This document shows positions 18,730-27,651 of a DNA stretch of 64,000 bases, one piece after another. Made by a program: the position numbers and the translations under genes. This DNA is from an uncultured Leifsonia sp. GTDB lineage: Bacteria > Actinomycetota > Actinomycetes > Actinomycetales > Microbacteriaceae. The stretch spans positions 186,001 to 250,000 of the forward strand of contig NZ_CAMFLC010000001.1 in the NCBI RefSeq assembly GCF_945957465.1, read 5' to 3'. The notes below the pieces were generated by a model. It did not search any database. It was given only the letters and a program-made list of their open reading frames with translations, and had not been told where the DNA came from. Every line of letters starts with the position of its first letter. The first letter of the stretch is position 1.

Positions 18730-19568
18730 CAGATCCGCGCCGCGTGGATCGGGGTGACCAGGATCGCGCGCGCCCCCAGCTCGTAGAGGTCGTCCATCAC
18801 CTGGTTGGTGCTGTCACTCTTGATCATCACCCGGACCGCCACCCAGTCGGGTTCGCCCAGAGGCGACACGGTGGGCGACTCGACGCCCGGGGTCAGCGCG
18901 ACGGCCCGCTCGAGCAGCGCGACGGGGAGGTTGTAGTCGACCAGCACGTACTGCCGGGCCACCATGACGCCCTGCAGGCGGCGCAGGAGCGTGTCGACAC
19001 CGGTCGCCGGGGACGGCGACGACACCAGCACGGCCTCCGACTCGAGGATCACCGGTCCGAAGATCTCCAGACCCTGCTTGCGCAGCGTGGAGCCCGTCTC
19101 GACGACGTCGGCCACCGCATCCGCCACACCCAGTCGCACCGCGGACTCCACGGCGCCGTCGAGCTTGATCAGCGCCGCGTCCACGCCGTTGTCGGCGAGG
19201 AACTGCCCCACCAGCCCCGGGTAGCTCGTTGCGACGCGTTTGCCTTCGAGGTCGGCGAGGTCGGTGCACGCCCCGGCCGGCCCCGCGAATCGGAACGTCG
19301 AGGCGGCGAAGTCGAGCGCGGCGATCTCGGCGGCGGGCGAACCGGAGTCGATCAGCAGGTCGCGGCCGGTGATCCCCACGTCGAGCGCGCCGGAGCCGAC
19401 ATAGGTCGCGATGTCGCGGGGGCGGAGGTAGAAGAACTCCACGCCGTTGCGCGGGTCGGCGACGATGAGCTCCTTGGGGTCGCGGCGACCGTGGTAGCCG
19501 GCCTCATGGAGCATCTGCGCCGCAGTCTCGGAAAGGGAGCCCTTGTTGGGGACGGCGATCTTCAGCAT
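18729..19568 (-). CDS. hisG: ATP phosphoribosyltransferase (long form)
   Basis: HisG carries out the first step of histidine synthesis, joining ATP to PRPP. The start is the ATG giving [14 protein letters not shown]. An in-frame ATG 12 codons earlier would add a tail unlike the family. The 279 residues include the catalytic motifs [10 protein letters not shown] and [13 protein letters not shown] (PRPP loop), plus a C-terminal region ending in [16 protein letters not shown]. That is the ACT-like regulatory domain of the long, histidine-inhibited form, so it does not need HisZ. It is followed by hisF with a one-base overlap. Confidence 0.96.
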   Translation of the reverse strand: MLKIAVPNKGSLSETAAQMLHEAGYHGRRDPKELIVADPRNGVEFFYLRPRDIATYVGSGALDVGITGRDLLIDSGSPAAEIAALDFAASTFRFAGPAGACTDLADLEGKRVATSYPGLVGQFLADNGVDAALIKLDGAVESAVRLGVADAVADVVETGSTLRKQGLEIFGPVILESEAVLVSSPSPATGVDTLLRRLQGVMVARQYVLVDYNLPVALLERAVALTPGVESPTVSPLGEPDWVAVRVMIKSDSTNQVMDDLYELGARAILVTPIHAARI

Positions 19569-19628
19569 GCGTTGTGGCTTTCGTGACGTGACGGACGGAG
19601 GCACTGATCTGCGGACCGGTGACGGTCG

Positions 19629-19892
19629 TCAGAGATGTCGGTACACGTCGGCCGGAGTGAGGCCCTTGGCGATGAGCAGCACCTGCAGGTGGTACAGCAG
19701 CTGCGAGATCTCCTCGGCGGCGGCTTCGTCGGATTCGTATTCCGCGGCCATCCAGACTTCGGCGGCCTCCTCCACGATCTTCTTTCCGATGGCGTGCACG
19801 CCCGCGTCCAGCTCGCGAACCGTCCCGGAGCCTTCCGGGCGGGTCTCGGCCTTCTCGCTGAGCTCGGCGAAGAGGTCGTCGAAGGTTTTCAC
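19629..19892 (-). CDS. hisE: Phosphoribosyl-ATP pyrophosphatase
   Basis: An 87-residue MazG-like all-helical enzyme that removes pyrophosphate from phosphoribosyl-ATP. The metal-binding residues are in [14 protein letters not shown] and the second helix in [18 protein letters not shown], the standard E-E-x-x-E pattern. The GTG start gives [11 protein letters not shown], a normal N-terminus. It appears to open the his-trp series; a TACGCT -10-like hexamer six bases before the start would make its message leaderless. Confidence 0.95.
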   Translation of the reverse strand: MKTFDDLFAELSEKAETRPEGSGTVRELDAGVHAIGKKIVEEAAEVWMAAEYESDEAAAEEISQLLYHLQVLLIAKGLTPADVYRHL

Positions 19893-19972
19893 CGTTACAG
19901 CGTACTAGTCGCCGAGCAGCGCCTGCTGACGCGCCTCCGACGGCCCGGCGGCCAGCGCGCGCCGATGTGCTA

Positions 19973-19996
19973 ATGTCGGCAGGTCTCATCTGACAT
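19973..19996. promoter_or_regulatory. Dyad in MFS promoter region
   Basis: ATGTC and GACAT form 5-bp inverted arms separated by 14 bp in the divergent gap between hisE and the MFS gene, 25 bp ahead of the MFS start. The place and size would suit a dimeric repressor. No regulator gene is adjacent, so this is tentative. Confidence 0.3.
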
Positions 19997-20020
19997 ATTC
20001 CATTCGACAAGGAGGTCCCA

Positions 20021-21235
20021 ATGGAACCGATTCGCCGCCGATTCTGGCCGCTGGTGCTCTGCTGGGTGATCGTCGCCCTCGACGGCTTCGACCTGGTGGT
20101 GCTCGGCACGGTCATCCCCACGCTTCTCAGCACCCGCGAGCTGGGCTTCGACGCCCCTGCTGCGACCGCCGTCGCGACCGTCGGCCTGGTGGGCGTCGGA
20201 GTCGGCGCCCTCACCGTGGGGCCGCTGGCCGACCGCTACGGCCGACGGCTGTGCCTGCTGCTCTGCGTGACCGTCTTCTCCGTGCTCACGCTCGCCATCG
20301 TCATCGCGCCGAACCTCTTCGTGTTCGGGCTCCTGCGCGTGCTGGCGGGGCTGGCGCTGGGCGCCTGCCTGCCCGTCACCATCGCGTACGTCACCGATCT
20401 GATGCCGCGCGAGCGCGCGGGCAGAGCGACCACGCTGACGATGACCGGCTATCATGCCGGCGCGGTGCTGACCGCGCTTCTCGCGCTCGCGGTGATCCCC
20501 GACTGGCGCCTGCTGTTCGCGATCGGCGGCGTAGCCGGGCTGGTCACCGTCCCGCTCATCCGGCTCGCGCTGCCGGAGGAACGGCGCGGCCGTCAGGGCG
20601 AGGAGCGACCGACCGTGCGCCGGCTGGTGGAGCGCCGCTACCTGACCATCAGCATCGGCGTGTGGGCGGCCTCCTTCATGGGTCTGCTGCTGGTCTACGG
20701 ACTCAACACGTGGCTCCCCCAGCTGATGCGCGACGCCGGCTACGGCTCCACCGACTCGCTCGGCCTGCTGCTGGTCCTGAACGCGGGTGCGGTCACCGGC
20801 CTGGTCCTCGCGGGGGTCGTCGCCGACCGCTCCGGGACCAAGCGGGTGGCGATGGCCTGGTTCGCGCTGTCCGCTGTGCTGCTCGCGTTCCTCAGCATCC
20901 GGCTGGAGGACGTCGCGATGCTCTACGTCGCGGTCTTCGTCACCGGCGTCTTCGTGTTCTCCGCGCAGGTGCTCGTGTATGCCTTCGTCACGCAGCTGTA
21001 CCCGCCGGAGATCCGGAGTACGGCGCTCGGCTTCGCCGCGGGCATCGGGCGGCTCGGCGCGATCGTCGGGCCCGCGATCACCGGGACACTCGTCTCGCTC
21101 GGCTTCGCCTACCCCGGCGGGTTCTACGTCTTCGCCGCGACCGCGCTGCTCGCGGTCGGTGCGCTCGCGATCATCCCCTCCCGGACACGGGCGAAGGCCG
21201 AGACCGCGGACGATCCCGTCATCGCGGCGCGGTGA
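20021..21235 (+). CDS. MFS transporter, aromatic acid:H+ symporter (AAHS)-like
   Basis: A 404-residue permease with about twelve hydrophobic helices. The DGFDL motif in the first helix (residues 19-23) and GPLADRYGRR after helix 2 are typical of the AAHS group, which imports aromatic acids such as benzoate or 4-hydroxybenzoate. The mirrored loop GVVADRSGTKR marks the second half. The ATG is preceded by an excellent AAGGAGGT. It stands alone on the plus strand between hisE and rpe. Both flanking genes are conserved, so it looks like an accessory insertion. The actual substrate is not evident. Confidence 0.85.
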   Translation: MEPIRRRFWPLVLCWVIVALDGFDLVVLGTVIPTLLSTRELGFDAPAATAVATVGLVGVGVGALTVGPLADRYGRRLCLLLCVTVFSVLTLAIVIAPNLFVFGLLRVLAGLALGACLPVTIAYVTDLMPRERAGRATTLTMTGYHAGAVLTALLALAVIPDWRLLFAIGGVAGLVTVPLIRLALPEERRGRQGEERPTVRRLVERRYLTISIGVWAASFMGLLLVYGLNTWLPQLMRDAGYGSTDSLGLLLVLNAGAVTGLVLAGVVADRSGTKRVAMAWFALSAVLLAFLSIRLEDVAMLYVAVFVTGVFVFSAQVLVYAFVTQLYPPEIRSTALGFAAGIGRLGAIVGPAITGTLVSLGFAYPGGFYVFAATALLAVGALAIIPSRTRAKAETADDPVIAAR

Positions 21236-21280
21236 GTCCGGCCGACGAGATCAGCCGAGGAGGTCAGGGGCGGACACCCA

Positions 21281-21940
21281 CTAGTGCCCGTGGCCGGCCG
21301 CCGCGGCCCGCAGGGCGGCGATCCGCTCGGCCGGCTCGCCCCGGAAGACGCTGGAGCCCGCGACGAAGGTGTCGGCGCCGTTCTCTGCCGCGGTGACGAT
21401 CGTCTCCTCCGTGATGCCGCCGTCGACCTGCAGCCAGACATCGAGCCCGCGCGCCGCGACGGCGTCGCGCAGCGATCGCAGCTTCGGCATCGTCTCGACC
21501 ATGAACGACTGACCGCCGAAACCCGGTTCGACCGTCATGACCAGGACCTGATCGAACTCGGGGAGCAACTCGAGATAGCCTTCGGCGGACGTGCCGGGCT
21601 TGAGCGCGATCCCGGCTCGCGCTCCGATCGCCCGCAACCGCCGCGCGAGCGCGACGGGGTCGGCCGCCGCCTCCGCATGGAACGTCACCGAGTGCGCCCC
21701 GAGCTCGGCGTACCCCGGCGCCCACCGGTCCGGATCATCGATCATGAGATGCACGTCGAGCGGGATCGGACTGACGTCCTGGATGCGGCCCACCATCTGC
21801 GGGCCGAAGGTCAGATTGGGGACGAAGTGGTTGTCCATGACATCGACGTGCACGAGGTCGGCCGCGGCGATGCTCCGGATGTCCCGCTCCAGGTTCACGA
21901 AGTCGGCCGCCAGGATGCTCGGGTTGATACGCGTCGCCAT
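21281..21940 (-). CDS. rpe: Ribulose-phosphate 3-epimerase
   Basis: A 219-residue TIM barrel that interconverts ribulose 5-phosphate and xylulose 5-phosphate in the pentose phosphate pathway. Motifs: the N-terminal INPSILAADF, the metal-binding HVDVMDNHFVPN, LDVHLMI, MTVEPGFGGQ and the catalytic DGGI in LQVDGGITEE. Length and start are normal. It lies 58 bp downstream of rsmB and converges on the MFS gene. Confidence 0.97.
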   Translation of the reverse strand: MATRINPSILAADFVNLERDIRSIAAADLVHVDVMDNHFVPNLTFGPQMVGRIQDVSPIPLDVHLMIDDPDRWAPGYAELGAHSVTFHAEAAADPVALARRLRAIGARAGIALKPGTSAEGYLELLPEFDQVLVMTVEPGFGGQSFMVETMPKLRSLRDAVAARGLDVWLQVDGGITEETIVTAAENGADTFVAGSSVFRGEPAERIAALRAAAAGHGH

Positions 21941-21998
21941 GTCCCCAGCCTATTGGGCGGCCCGGCACCGGGGCGGCCGGATGGTCGGTGCGGCTGCG

Positions 21999-23378
21999 CT
22001 AGTGGGCGTCCGCCTTCACGAGCACGGCGATGAACATCGCGTCGGTGAGGTGACGGTGCGGCCAGAGCTGCACCAGCTGCGGATCGCCCGCCAGATCGAG
22101 CCGCTCGCTCGCGACCGACTGCACGATGTCGGCGCTCTCGCCGGAACTCAGCACTCCTCGATGCCGATCGAGGGCATCCGCGACGACGGAGCGCGTCTCG
22201 GCCACGTGCGGCGAGCAGGTCACATAGACGAGCAGGCCTCCCGGCTTCAGCGCCGCCACGGCCGAATCGACCAGGCGCGCCTGGAGCGCGGTCAGCTCCG
22301 CGACGTCCCGTGGGGTCTTGCGCCAGCGCGCCTCCGGTCGGCGCCGCAGAGCGCCGAGGCCGGTGCAGGGCGCGTCGAGCAGGATGCGGTCGAACGCCTC
22401 CGGCTCGCTGCGGCCGACCTCGGTTCCGTCGCGCTCCCACACTGTCACGTCCAGCGGGACGGCGGCGAGGGCCCGGCGCACGAGCTCGGCCCGGGCCGGC
22501 ACCACCTCGTTGGCGACGAGCGAGGCTCCCCCTGCCAGCGCCTCCGCCGCGAGCAAGGCGGCCTTGCCGCCCGGGCCCGCGCACAGATCGAGCCAGCGTT
22601 CGCCCTGCTCCACCGGTCGGGCGCGCGTCAGCGCGAGCGCTGCGAGCTGGGACCCCTCGTCCTGAACGCGAAGCCGGCCTTCCGCGGCGGTCACGAGACC
22701 CTGCGGGTCACCGCCGCCCGCGGTGAAGCCGACCGGCGAGAAGCGGTCCGGTCGCGCCTCGCTCGGCGGCTCGGTGAGACCCGGCAATGCCACCATGTTG
22801 ACGCGGGGCGCGGTGTTGTCGGCCTCCAGCAGGGCCTCCAGTTCGTCACCGCGTCCCTCGGCCTCGAGGGACCGGTGGAAGGCCCGGACGATCCACGCCG
22901 GGTGGGAGGTGAGGGCGGCGAACCGCTCGTCCTCGTTCTTCGCGTCGGCCAGCACGCGCTCGCGCCACTCCTCAGGCGTCGAGCGGCCGATCTCGCGCAG
23001 CACGCCGTTGACGAAGCCGGTGCCCGAGCGGCTGCCGACCTGCCGTGCGAGCGCGACGGCCTCGTTGACCGCGGCGTGCGACGGCACGCGCGTCGATAGA
23101 AGCTGGTGGGCTCCGAGCCGCAGCACGTCGAGCAGCGGAGGATCGATCCGGTCGACGGGGCGCCCCGCCGCACGAACGATCACCCGGTCGTAATACCCCT
23201 GCATCCGCAGGGTGCCGTAGGTCAGCTCCGTGGCGAGGGCCGCATCGGCCGGGGACAGGCCGGCGCGCGCGATGCGACCGGGAAGCAGGAGGTTGGCGTA
23301 GGCGTCGGACTCCCGGACCGCCGAGATCACGTCGTACGCGACGCGCCGGGACGGCTGGACCCTGGTGCGGTCGTTCAC
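21999..23378 (-). CDS. rsmB: 16S rRNA (cytosine-C5) methyltransferase, RsmB/NOP family
   Basis: A 459-residue enzyme with an N-terminal NusB-like RNA-binding domain (about residues 1-150) and a C-terminal SAM-dependent methyltransferase. The SAM loop is DLCAGPGGKAALLA. The two family cysteines are in DAPCTGLGALRRRPE and VYVTCSPHVAET; the latter is the catalytic TCSPH motif. The GTG at 23378 is chosen because it overlaps the fmt stop by 4 bp (GTGA). The order fmt-rsmB is widely conserved and links translation initiation with ribosome modification. Confidence 0.94.
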   Translation of the reverse strand: MNDRTRVQPSRRVAYDVISAVRESDAYANLLLPGRIARAGLSPADAALATELTYGTLRMQGYYDRVIVRAAGRPVDRIDPPLLDVLRLGAHQLLSTRVPSHAAVNEAVALARQVGSRSGTGFVNGVLREIGRSTPEEWRERVLADAKNEDERFAALTSHPAWIVRAFHRSLEAEGRGDELEALLEADNTAPRVNMVALPGLTEPPSEARPDRFSPVGFTAGGGDPQGLVTAAEGRLRVQDEGSQLAALALTRARPVEQGERWLDLCAGPGGKAALLAAEALAGGASLVANEVVPARAELVRRALAAVPLDVTVWERDGTEVGRSEPEAFDRILLDAPCTGLGALRRRPEARWRKTPRDVAELTALQARLVDSAVAALKPGGLLVYVTCSPHVAETRSVVADALDRHRGVLSSGESADIVQSVASERLDLAGDPQLVQLWPHRHLTDAMFIAVLVKADAH

Positions 23379-24283
23379 GAGAGCACCGCCGATCCCCCGG
23401 CGCCGCGCCACCAGTCGGCGGCGGCCATCGCCCGCTTGCCCGCCGGCTGCACGGTGATGAGCTCGAGCGGCGTGGTTCCCGTGCCCACCTCGATCCGTCC
23501 GTGGGTCTCCGCGACCACCCCGGGCGGAAGGGACAGGCCGTCGGCCGGACGGGCGGCGTGCACCTTGAAGCGCTCGCCGTCGAGCAGCACCCAGGCGCCC
23601 GGCTCGGGCGTCACGCCGCGCAGCCGGGCGAAGACCTCATCGACCGGCAGAGTCAGGTCCAGGTGCGCATCGTCGATCGTGAGCTTGGGCGCGAGCACCG
23701 GATCCCCGGTCTGCGGCACCGCGACGGCTGTGCCGTCCGCGATGTCCGACACGGTCTCGGCGAGCAGCTCCGCCCCGTCCCGGGCGAGCGATTCGAGGAG
23801 CGCGCCGGCGGTCGCATCGGCTGGGATCGGCCGGCGGAGCTGTGCGAAGACATCACCGGCGTCGAGCGCGGCGACCAGCTGGAACACGGCGGCGCCGGTC
23901 TCGGTGTCGCCGGCCATCACCGCGCGCTGGACGGGCGCGGCGCCGCGCCAGCGCGGCAGCAGGGAGAAATGCAGGTTCACCCAGCCCAGCCGGGGCGTGG
24001 ACAGCAGCGGCTCGCGGACCAGTCCGCCGTACGCGACGATCACACCCAGATCGGGCTCGAGATCGGCGACTTGACGGGTGACTTCGTCTCCCAGCCGGTT
24101 GGCTTTGATGACCGCGAGGCCGAGACCGGCCGCCGCCTCGGCGACGGGCGACGGAGTCAGCACCCGTTTGCGCCCGAGCGGCGCGTCCTCCCGGGTGATG
24201 ACGGCCGCGAGCTCGAATCGCTCGGCGAGGGCGGTGAGTGAGGGGACGGCGACGGCGGGCGTGCCGGCGAAGACGAGTCGCAT
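23375..24283 (-). CDS. fmt: Methionyl-tRNA formyltransferase
   Basis: This 302-residue enzyme formylates initiator Met-tRNA using 10-formyl-tetrahydrofolate. The N-terminal MRLVFAGTPAVAV is standard. The catalytic histidine lies in NLHFSLLPRWRGAAP (SLLPxxRG signature) and the aspartate in MAGDTETG. A C-terminal tRNA-binding domain begins near residue 205. Overlap with rsmB is 4 bp. The 80-bp gap to priA holds a TAGACT -10 candidate. Confidence 0.97.
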   Translation of the reverse strand: MRLVFAGTPAVAVPSLTALAERFELAAVITREDAPLGRKRVLTPSPVAEAAAGLGLAVIKANRLGDEVTRQVADLEPDLGVIVAYGGLVREPLLSTPRLGWVNLHFSLLPRWRGAAPVQRAVMAGDTETGAAVFQLVAALDAGDVFAQLRRPIPADATAGALLESLARDGAELLAETVSDIADGTAVAVPQTGDPVLAPKLTIDDAHLDLTLPVDEVFARLRGVTPEPGAWVLLDGERFKVHAARPADGLSLPPGVVAETHGRIEVGTGTTPLELITVQPAGKRAMAAADWWRGAGGSAVLS

Positions 24284-24314
24284 AGCAAGGTTCTTTCGGT
24301 CTGGTCAGCGTCCG

Positions 24315-24320
24315 AGTCTA
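24315..24320 (-). promoter_or_regulatory. Candidate -10 (TAGACT) for fmt-rsmB
   Basis: TAGACT on the minus strand is 31 bases ahead of the fmt ATG in an 80-bp gap, where a promoter is expected. No clear -35 element is visible. Confidence 0.35.
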
Positions 24321-24363
24321 CCCGCGCGGAGGATCGCCCGCGCGTGACGAGGAGCGACCGCGA

Positions 24364-26397
24364 TCAGAGGATCTCCGGGTCGTCGAAGCGGACCCGGAGA
24401 GCCGGCGCCGGCCGGTAGCCCGCGCGCCCGGCTGGTGCCCGGCGTCGCTGGGTCGCGTTGCGCACGACCGCCGCGCGCACGGCCGCCGCGACCTCGGCAC
24501 CGCGGGAGTACTCGAACCGGAGGATCGCACGCACCGCCTTCTCGTCCACTTCAGCCGGGCCGAGCACGTCGATCAGGATGCCGGGGTCGACGGCCTCCAG
24601 CACCGCGCGCACAGCGGACTCGGCACCGGTGACGGACGCGAGTCGCACAGCGGGCGGGAAGCGCAGCTGACGCCGGTCGGCCAGTTCTTCGCGGGCGAAA
24701 TCGACCAGCCGGTCGGTGGCGAAATCACGCGCGAGGTCTCCGGACACACCGACGAGCAGCGTCGGCGCTCCGGGGGCCGCCAGCACCGCAGCGCTGGTCC
24801 ACCAGCGCAGGCAGTCCTCGGCGACGTGCAGCGTCTCCCGTGCGAGCATCCGCTCGCCGTCGAGTAGGAGGACTGCCTGGTACCCGCCCTCCGCGATGGG
24901 CTCGGCGCCACGGGTGGCGACGACCAGCGCGGGCGACGCAGCGACCCGCAGCACCGGATGGTCGCCGTCCGCCAGGATCACCCGGGTGCCGGGGAACGCG
25001 CGGCCCAGTTCCTCCGCCGTACGGCCGGAGCCCGGCGTGACCGTCCGCAGCTTCGTGTGCTCGCAGCGCGTGCAGCGCCACCCGGTGGCCAGGGCCCCGC
25101 ACCACCCGCACGACGCCGTCGCACCCGCACGGCGCTGGCCGAGCGGACCCGTGCACTTCGCGCACCGGGCGGCCTGGCCGCAGTGGGCGCACGCCAGCAC
25201 CGGCCGATAGCCCGGCCGGGCGACCTGCACGAGCACCGGACCGCGCGGTCTGCCGTTCTCGCCGCTGAGTGCCTCCTGCGCCGCACGCCAGGCGGACGAC
25301 GGGATGCGCGCCGCCCGCGCCGCCGGTTCGGACGCGCTCTGGTTGGCCGTCAGCACGACCTTCGGCGAATACGCCCGCTCGGGTCCGACGTCATGCAGCC
25401 AGCCGAGCTCCACCAGACGCTGAGCCTCCACGCTCCGTACCAGGCCGCTCAGGACGAGCGCACAGCCCTCCAGTTCCTGACGGACCAGCGCGGCGTCCCG
25501 GGCGTGGACGTACGGGCTCAGCGGCTCCGCGAGCAGGGGATCGCTGTCCTCCCAGACCACGATGAGGCCCAGGCGGCGTGCGGGGGCATAGACGACTGAA
25601 CGGTTCCCGATGACGATCCGCGCGCCCGAGAGCGCCGCCAGGAAGCCCTTGTAGCGATCCGGATTCGACTGGGAGGCGTCGGCGCGGACGACCGCCTCAG
25701 CCGGGGCGATCGCCCCGAGGGCCGCCGCCAGTTGGTCGAGATCGCGGTGATCGGGGACGGCGACGATCGCGGTGCTTCCCTGCCTCCAGGTCGCCATGGC
25801 GAGTGCCGCGAGGGTCACCGCCCACTCGCCCACCCAGGTTCCGTCGGGGAGTCGGCTGAGGCGCGGGATGGGGCGCAGTGCGAGCCGCTCCCCCGCCGCG
25901 ATCGCGGCCTCCAGCACACCGCTCCGATAGCCGCGCACCGGGAAGGCCGGCACCGCGGACGCTGCGCCTGCCGCGTGCCCCGCATGCTCCGGAGGAACGG
26001 ATGCGGCGTCGCCGGACGGCTGCTGCGAGGCGAGCCAGGCCTTCTCGACGCGCACCATGCGTGCGGGCACCGCGAGGCGCAGGATGTCGCTGGCCGTGCC
26101 CGCACTGCGGTCGGCGAGGCGACGGGCGAGCCTCCAGACCGGGTCGGTCAGCACGGGAACGGGCGACACGACCGCCTCGATCGGGCTCAGGCTGCCGGAG
26201 AAGGCCGCATCCGGCTCGGCGAGCTCCACGACGAACCCGTCGGCCACCCTGCCCGCCGAACGGAGCGGGACGCGCACACGGACTCCCGGTGCCACCTGCC
26301 CTGACAGCTCTTCCGGCACGCGGTAGTCGAACAGGTGGTCGAGCTGCGGCAGCGGCGAGTCGAGGACGACGCGGGCGACCGGCGCGGCCGCCTCCAC
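24364..26397 (-). CDS. priA: Primosomal protein N' (PriA), helicase-deficient type
   Basis: This 677-residue PriA homologue starts with the 3'-DNA-binding domain (ARVVLDSPLPQLDHLFDY) and keeps the zinc-binding region, with paired cysteines in CAHCGQAARCAKC, CGWC and CTRC. The helicase core has lost its nucleotide motifs. Where GVTGSGKTE should be there is only TWRQGSTAIVAVPDH, and the DEEH box is replaced by WEDSD. Actinobacterial PriA proteins generally show this loss, so it probably recognises forks and loads the primosome without unwinding DNA. The GTG start lies one base after the metK stop, making it the distal partner of metK. Confidence 0.92.
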   Translation of the reverse strand: MEAAAPVARVVLDSPLPQLDHLFDYRVPEELSGQVAPGVRVRVPLRSAGRVADGFVVELAEPDAAFSGSLSPIEAVVSPVPVLTDPVWRLARRLADRSAGTASDILRLAVPARMVRVEKAWLASQQPSGDAASVPPEHAGHAAGAASAVPAFPVRGYRSGVLEAAIAAGERLALRPIPRLSRLPDGTWVGEWAVTLAALAMATWRQGSTAIVAVPDHRDLDQLAAALGAIAPAEAVVRADASQSNPDRYKGFLAALSGARIVIGNRSVVYAPARRLGLIVVWEDSDPLLAEPLSPYVHARDAALVRQELEGCALVLSGLVRSVEAQRLVELGWLHDVGPERAYSPKVVLTANQSASEPAARAARIPSSAWRAAQEALSGENGRPRGPVLVQVARPGYRPVLACAHCGQAARCAKCTGPLGQRRAGATASCGWCGALATGWRCTRCEHTKLRTVTPGSGRTAEELGRAFPGTRVILADGDHPVLRVAASPALVVATRGAEPIAEGGYQAVLLLDGERMLARETLHVAEDCLRWWTSAAVLAAPGAPTLLVGVSGDLARDFATDRLVDFAREELADRRQLRFPPAVRLASVTGAESAVRAVLEAVDPGILIDVLGPAEVDEKAVRAILRFEYSRGAEVAAAVRAAVVRNATQRRRAPAGRAGYRPAPALRVRFDDPEIL

Positions 26398-26398
26398 G

Positions 26399-27592
26399 TC
26401 AGAGCCCTGCGGCGGAACGCAGGTCGTCGACGCGGTCCAGCCGCTCCCAGGTGAAGTCGGGGAGATCGCGGCCGAAGTGGCCGTAGGTCGCCGTCTGCGC
26501 GTAGATCGGCCGGAGCAGGTCGAGGTCGCGCACGATCGCGGCGGGGCGGAGGTCGAAGACCTCGCGAATCGCGCGGATGATGCGCTCGTCGGGAACCGTG
26601 CCGGTGCCGAACGACTCCACGTACAGGCCGACGGGGGCCGCCTTGCCGATCGCGTACGCCACCTGCACCTCGAGACGGTCGGCGAGACCCGCGGCGACCG
26701 CGTTCTTGGCGACCCAGCGCATGGCGTAGGCCGCCGAGCGGTCGACCTTCGACGGGTCTTTGCCCGAGAAGGCGCCTCCGCCGTGCCGGCTCGCGCCGCC
26801 GTACGTGTCGACGATGATCTTGCGGCCGGTGAGCCCGGCGTCGCCCTTGGGACCGCCGATCTCGAAGCGGCCGGTCGGGTTGATGAGCGTGCGGATGTGC
26901 GCGGTCTCGAGGCCGGCTGCGTGCATCACCGGGGCGATGACCTCTTCGACCACCTCGGCCTGGAGCTGCTCGCTGGACACGCGCGGCGCGTGCTGGGTGG
27001 ACAGGACGACGGTCTCGACCGAGCGCGGCGTGTAGCCCTCGTAGCCGATCGTCACCTGGGTCTTGCCGTCGGGGCGGAGGTAGTCGAGCGTGCCGTCTTT
27101 GCGGACGGCGGCGAGTCGCTCGGCCAGCCGGTGCGCCAACCAGATCGGCAGCGGCATGTATTGCGGGGTCTCCGTCGTCGCGAAGCCGAACATGATGCCC
27201 TGGTCGCCGGCGCCCTGGCGATCGAGATGGTCGACGCTCTGCTCGGCACGCGTCTCGAGAGCGTTGTCGACGCCCTGCGCGATGTCGGGAGACTGGGCGC
27301 CGATCGAGACCGAGACACCGCACTGGGTGCCGTCGAAACTCACGTCCGACGAGTCGTAGCCGATCTCGACGATCTTCTCGCGAACCAGGGCCGGGATCTC
27401 CACGTAGCCGTTGGTCGTCACCTCGCCCGCGACGTGCACCAGCCCGGTCGTGACCAGGGTCTCCACGGCCACCCGGCTGCTCGGGTCGACGGCGATCAGT
27501 GCGTCGAGGATGCTGTCGGAGATCTGGTCGCAGATCTTGTCCGGGTGACCCTCGGTGACCGACTCGGACGTGAAAAGGCGCAGATCTGCCAT
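26399..27592 (-). CDS. metK: S-adenosylmethionine synthetase
   Basis: The 397-residue enzyme makes SAM from methionine and ATP. Motifs: [17 protein letters not shown] (ATP site), [12 protein letters not shown] and [19 protein letters not shown] (phosphate and K+/Mg2+ site). The start is the ATG giving [10 protein letters not shown]; the longer upstream frame is not coding. The 59-bp gap to coaBC is too short to hold a known SAM riboswitch. Downstream priA is essentially contiguous. Confidence 0.98.
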   Translation of the reverse strand: MADLRLFTSESVTEGHPDKICDQISDSILDALIAVDPSSRVAVETLVTTGLVHVAGEVTTNGYVEIPALVREKIVEIGYDSSDVSFDGTQCGVSVSIGAQSPDIAQGVDNALETRAEQSVDHLDRQGAGDQGIMFGFATTETPQYMPLPIWLAHRLAERLAAVRKDGTLDYLRPDGKTQVTIGYEGYTPRSVETVVLSTQHAPRVSSEQLQAEVVEEVIAPVMHAAGLETAHIRTLINPTGRFEIGGPKGDAGLTGRKIIVDTYGGASRHGGGAFSGKDPSKVDRSAAYAMRWVAKNAVAAGLADRLEVQVAYAIGKAAPVGLYVESFGTGTVPDERIIRAIREVFDLRPAAIVRDLDLLRPIYAQTATYGHFGRDLPDFTWERLDRVDDLRSAAGL

Positions 27593-27651
27593 TGTTCTCC
27601 TTGATCGCGGGGACGAGGGCGGTGCCCGGGATGCCGTGTCCTCGACGTCGA

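Noticed and set aside
27593..27651. SAM riboswitch ahead of metK
   Set aside because: The gap is only 59 bases and shows none of the conserved core segments.
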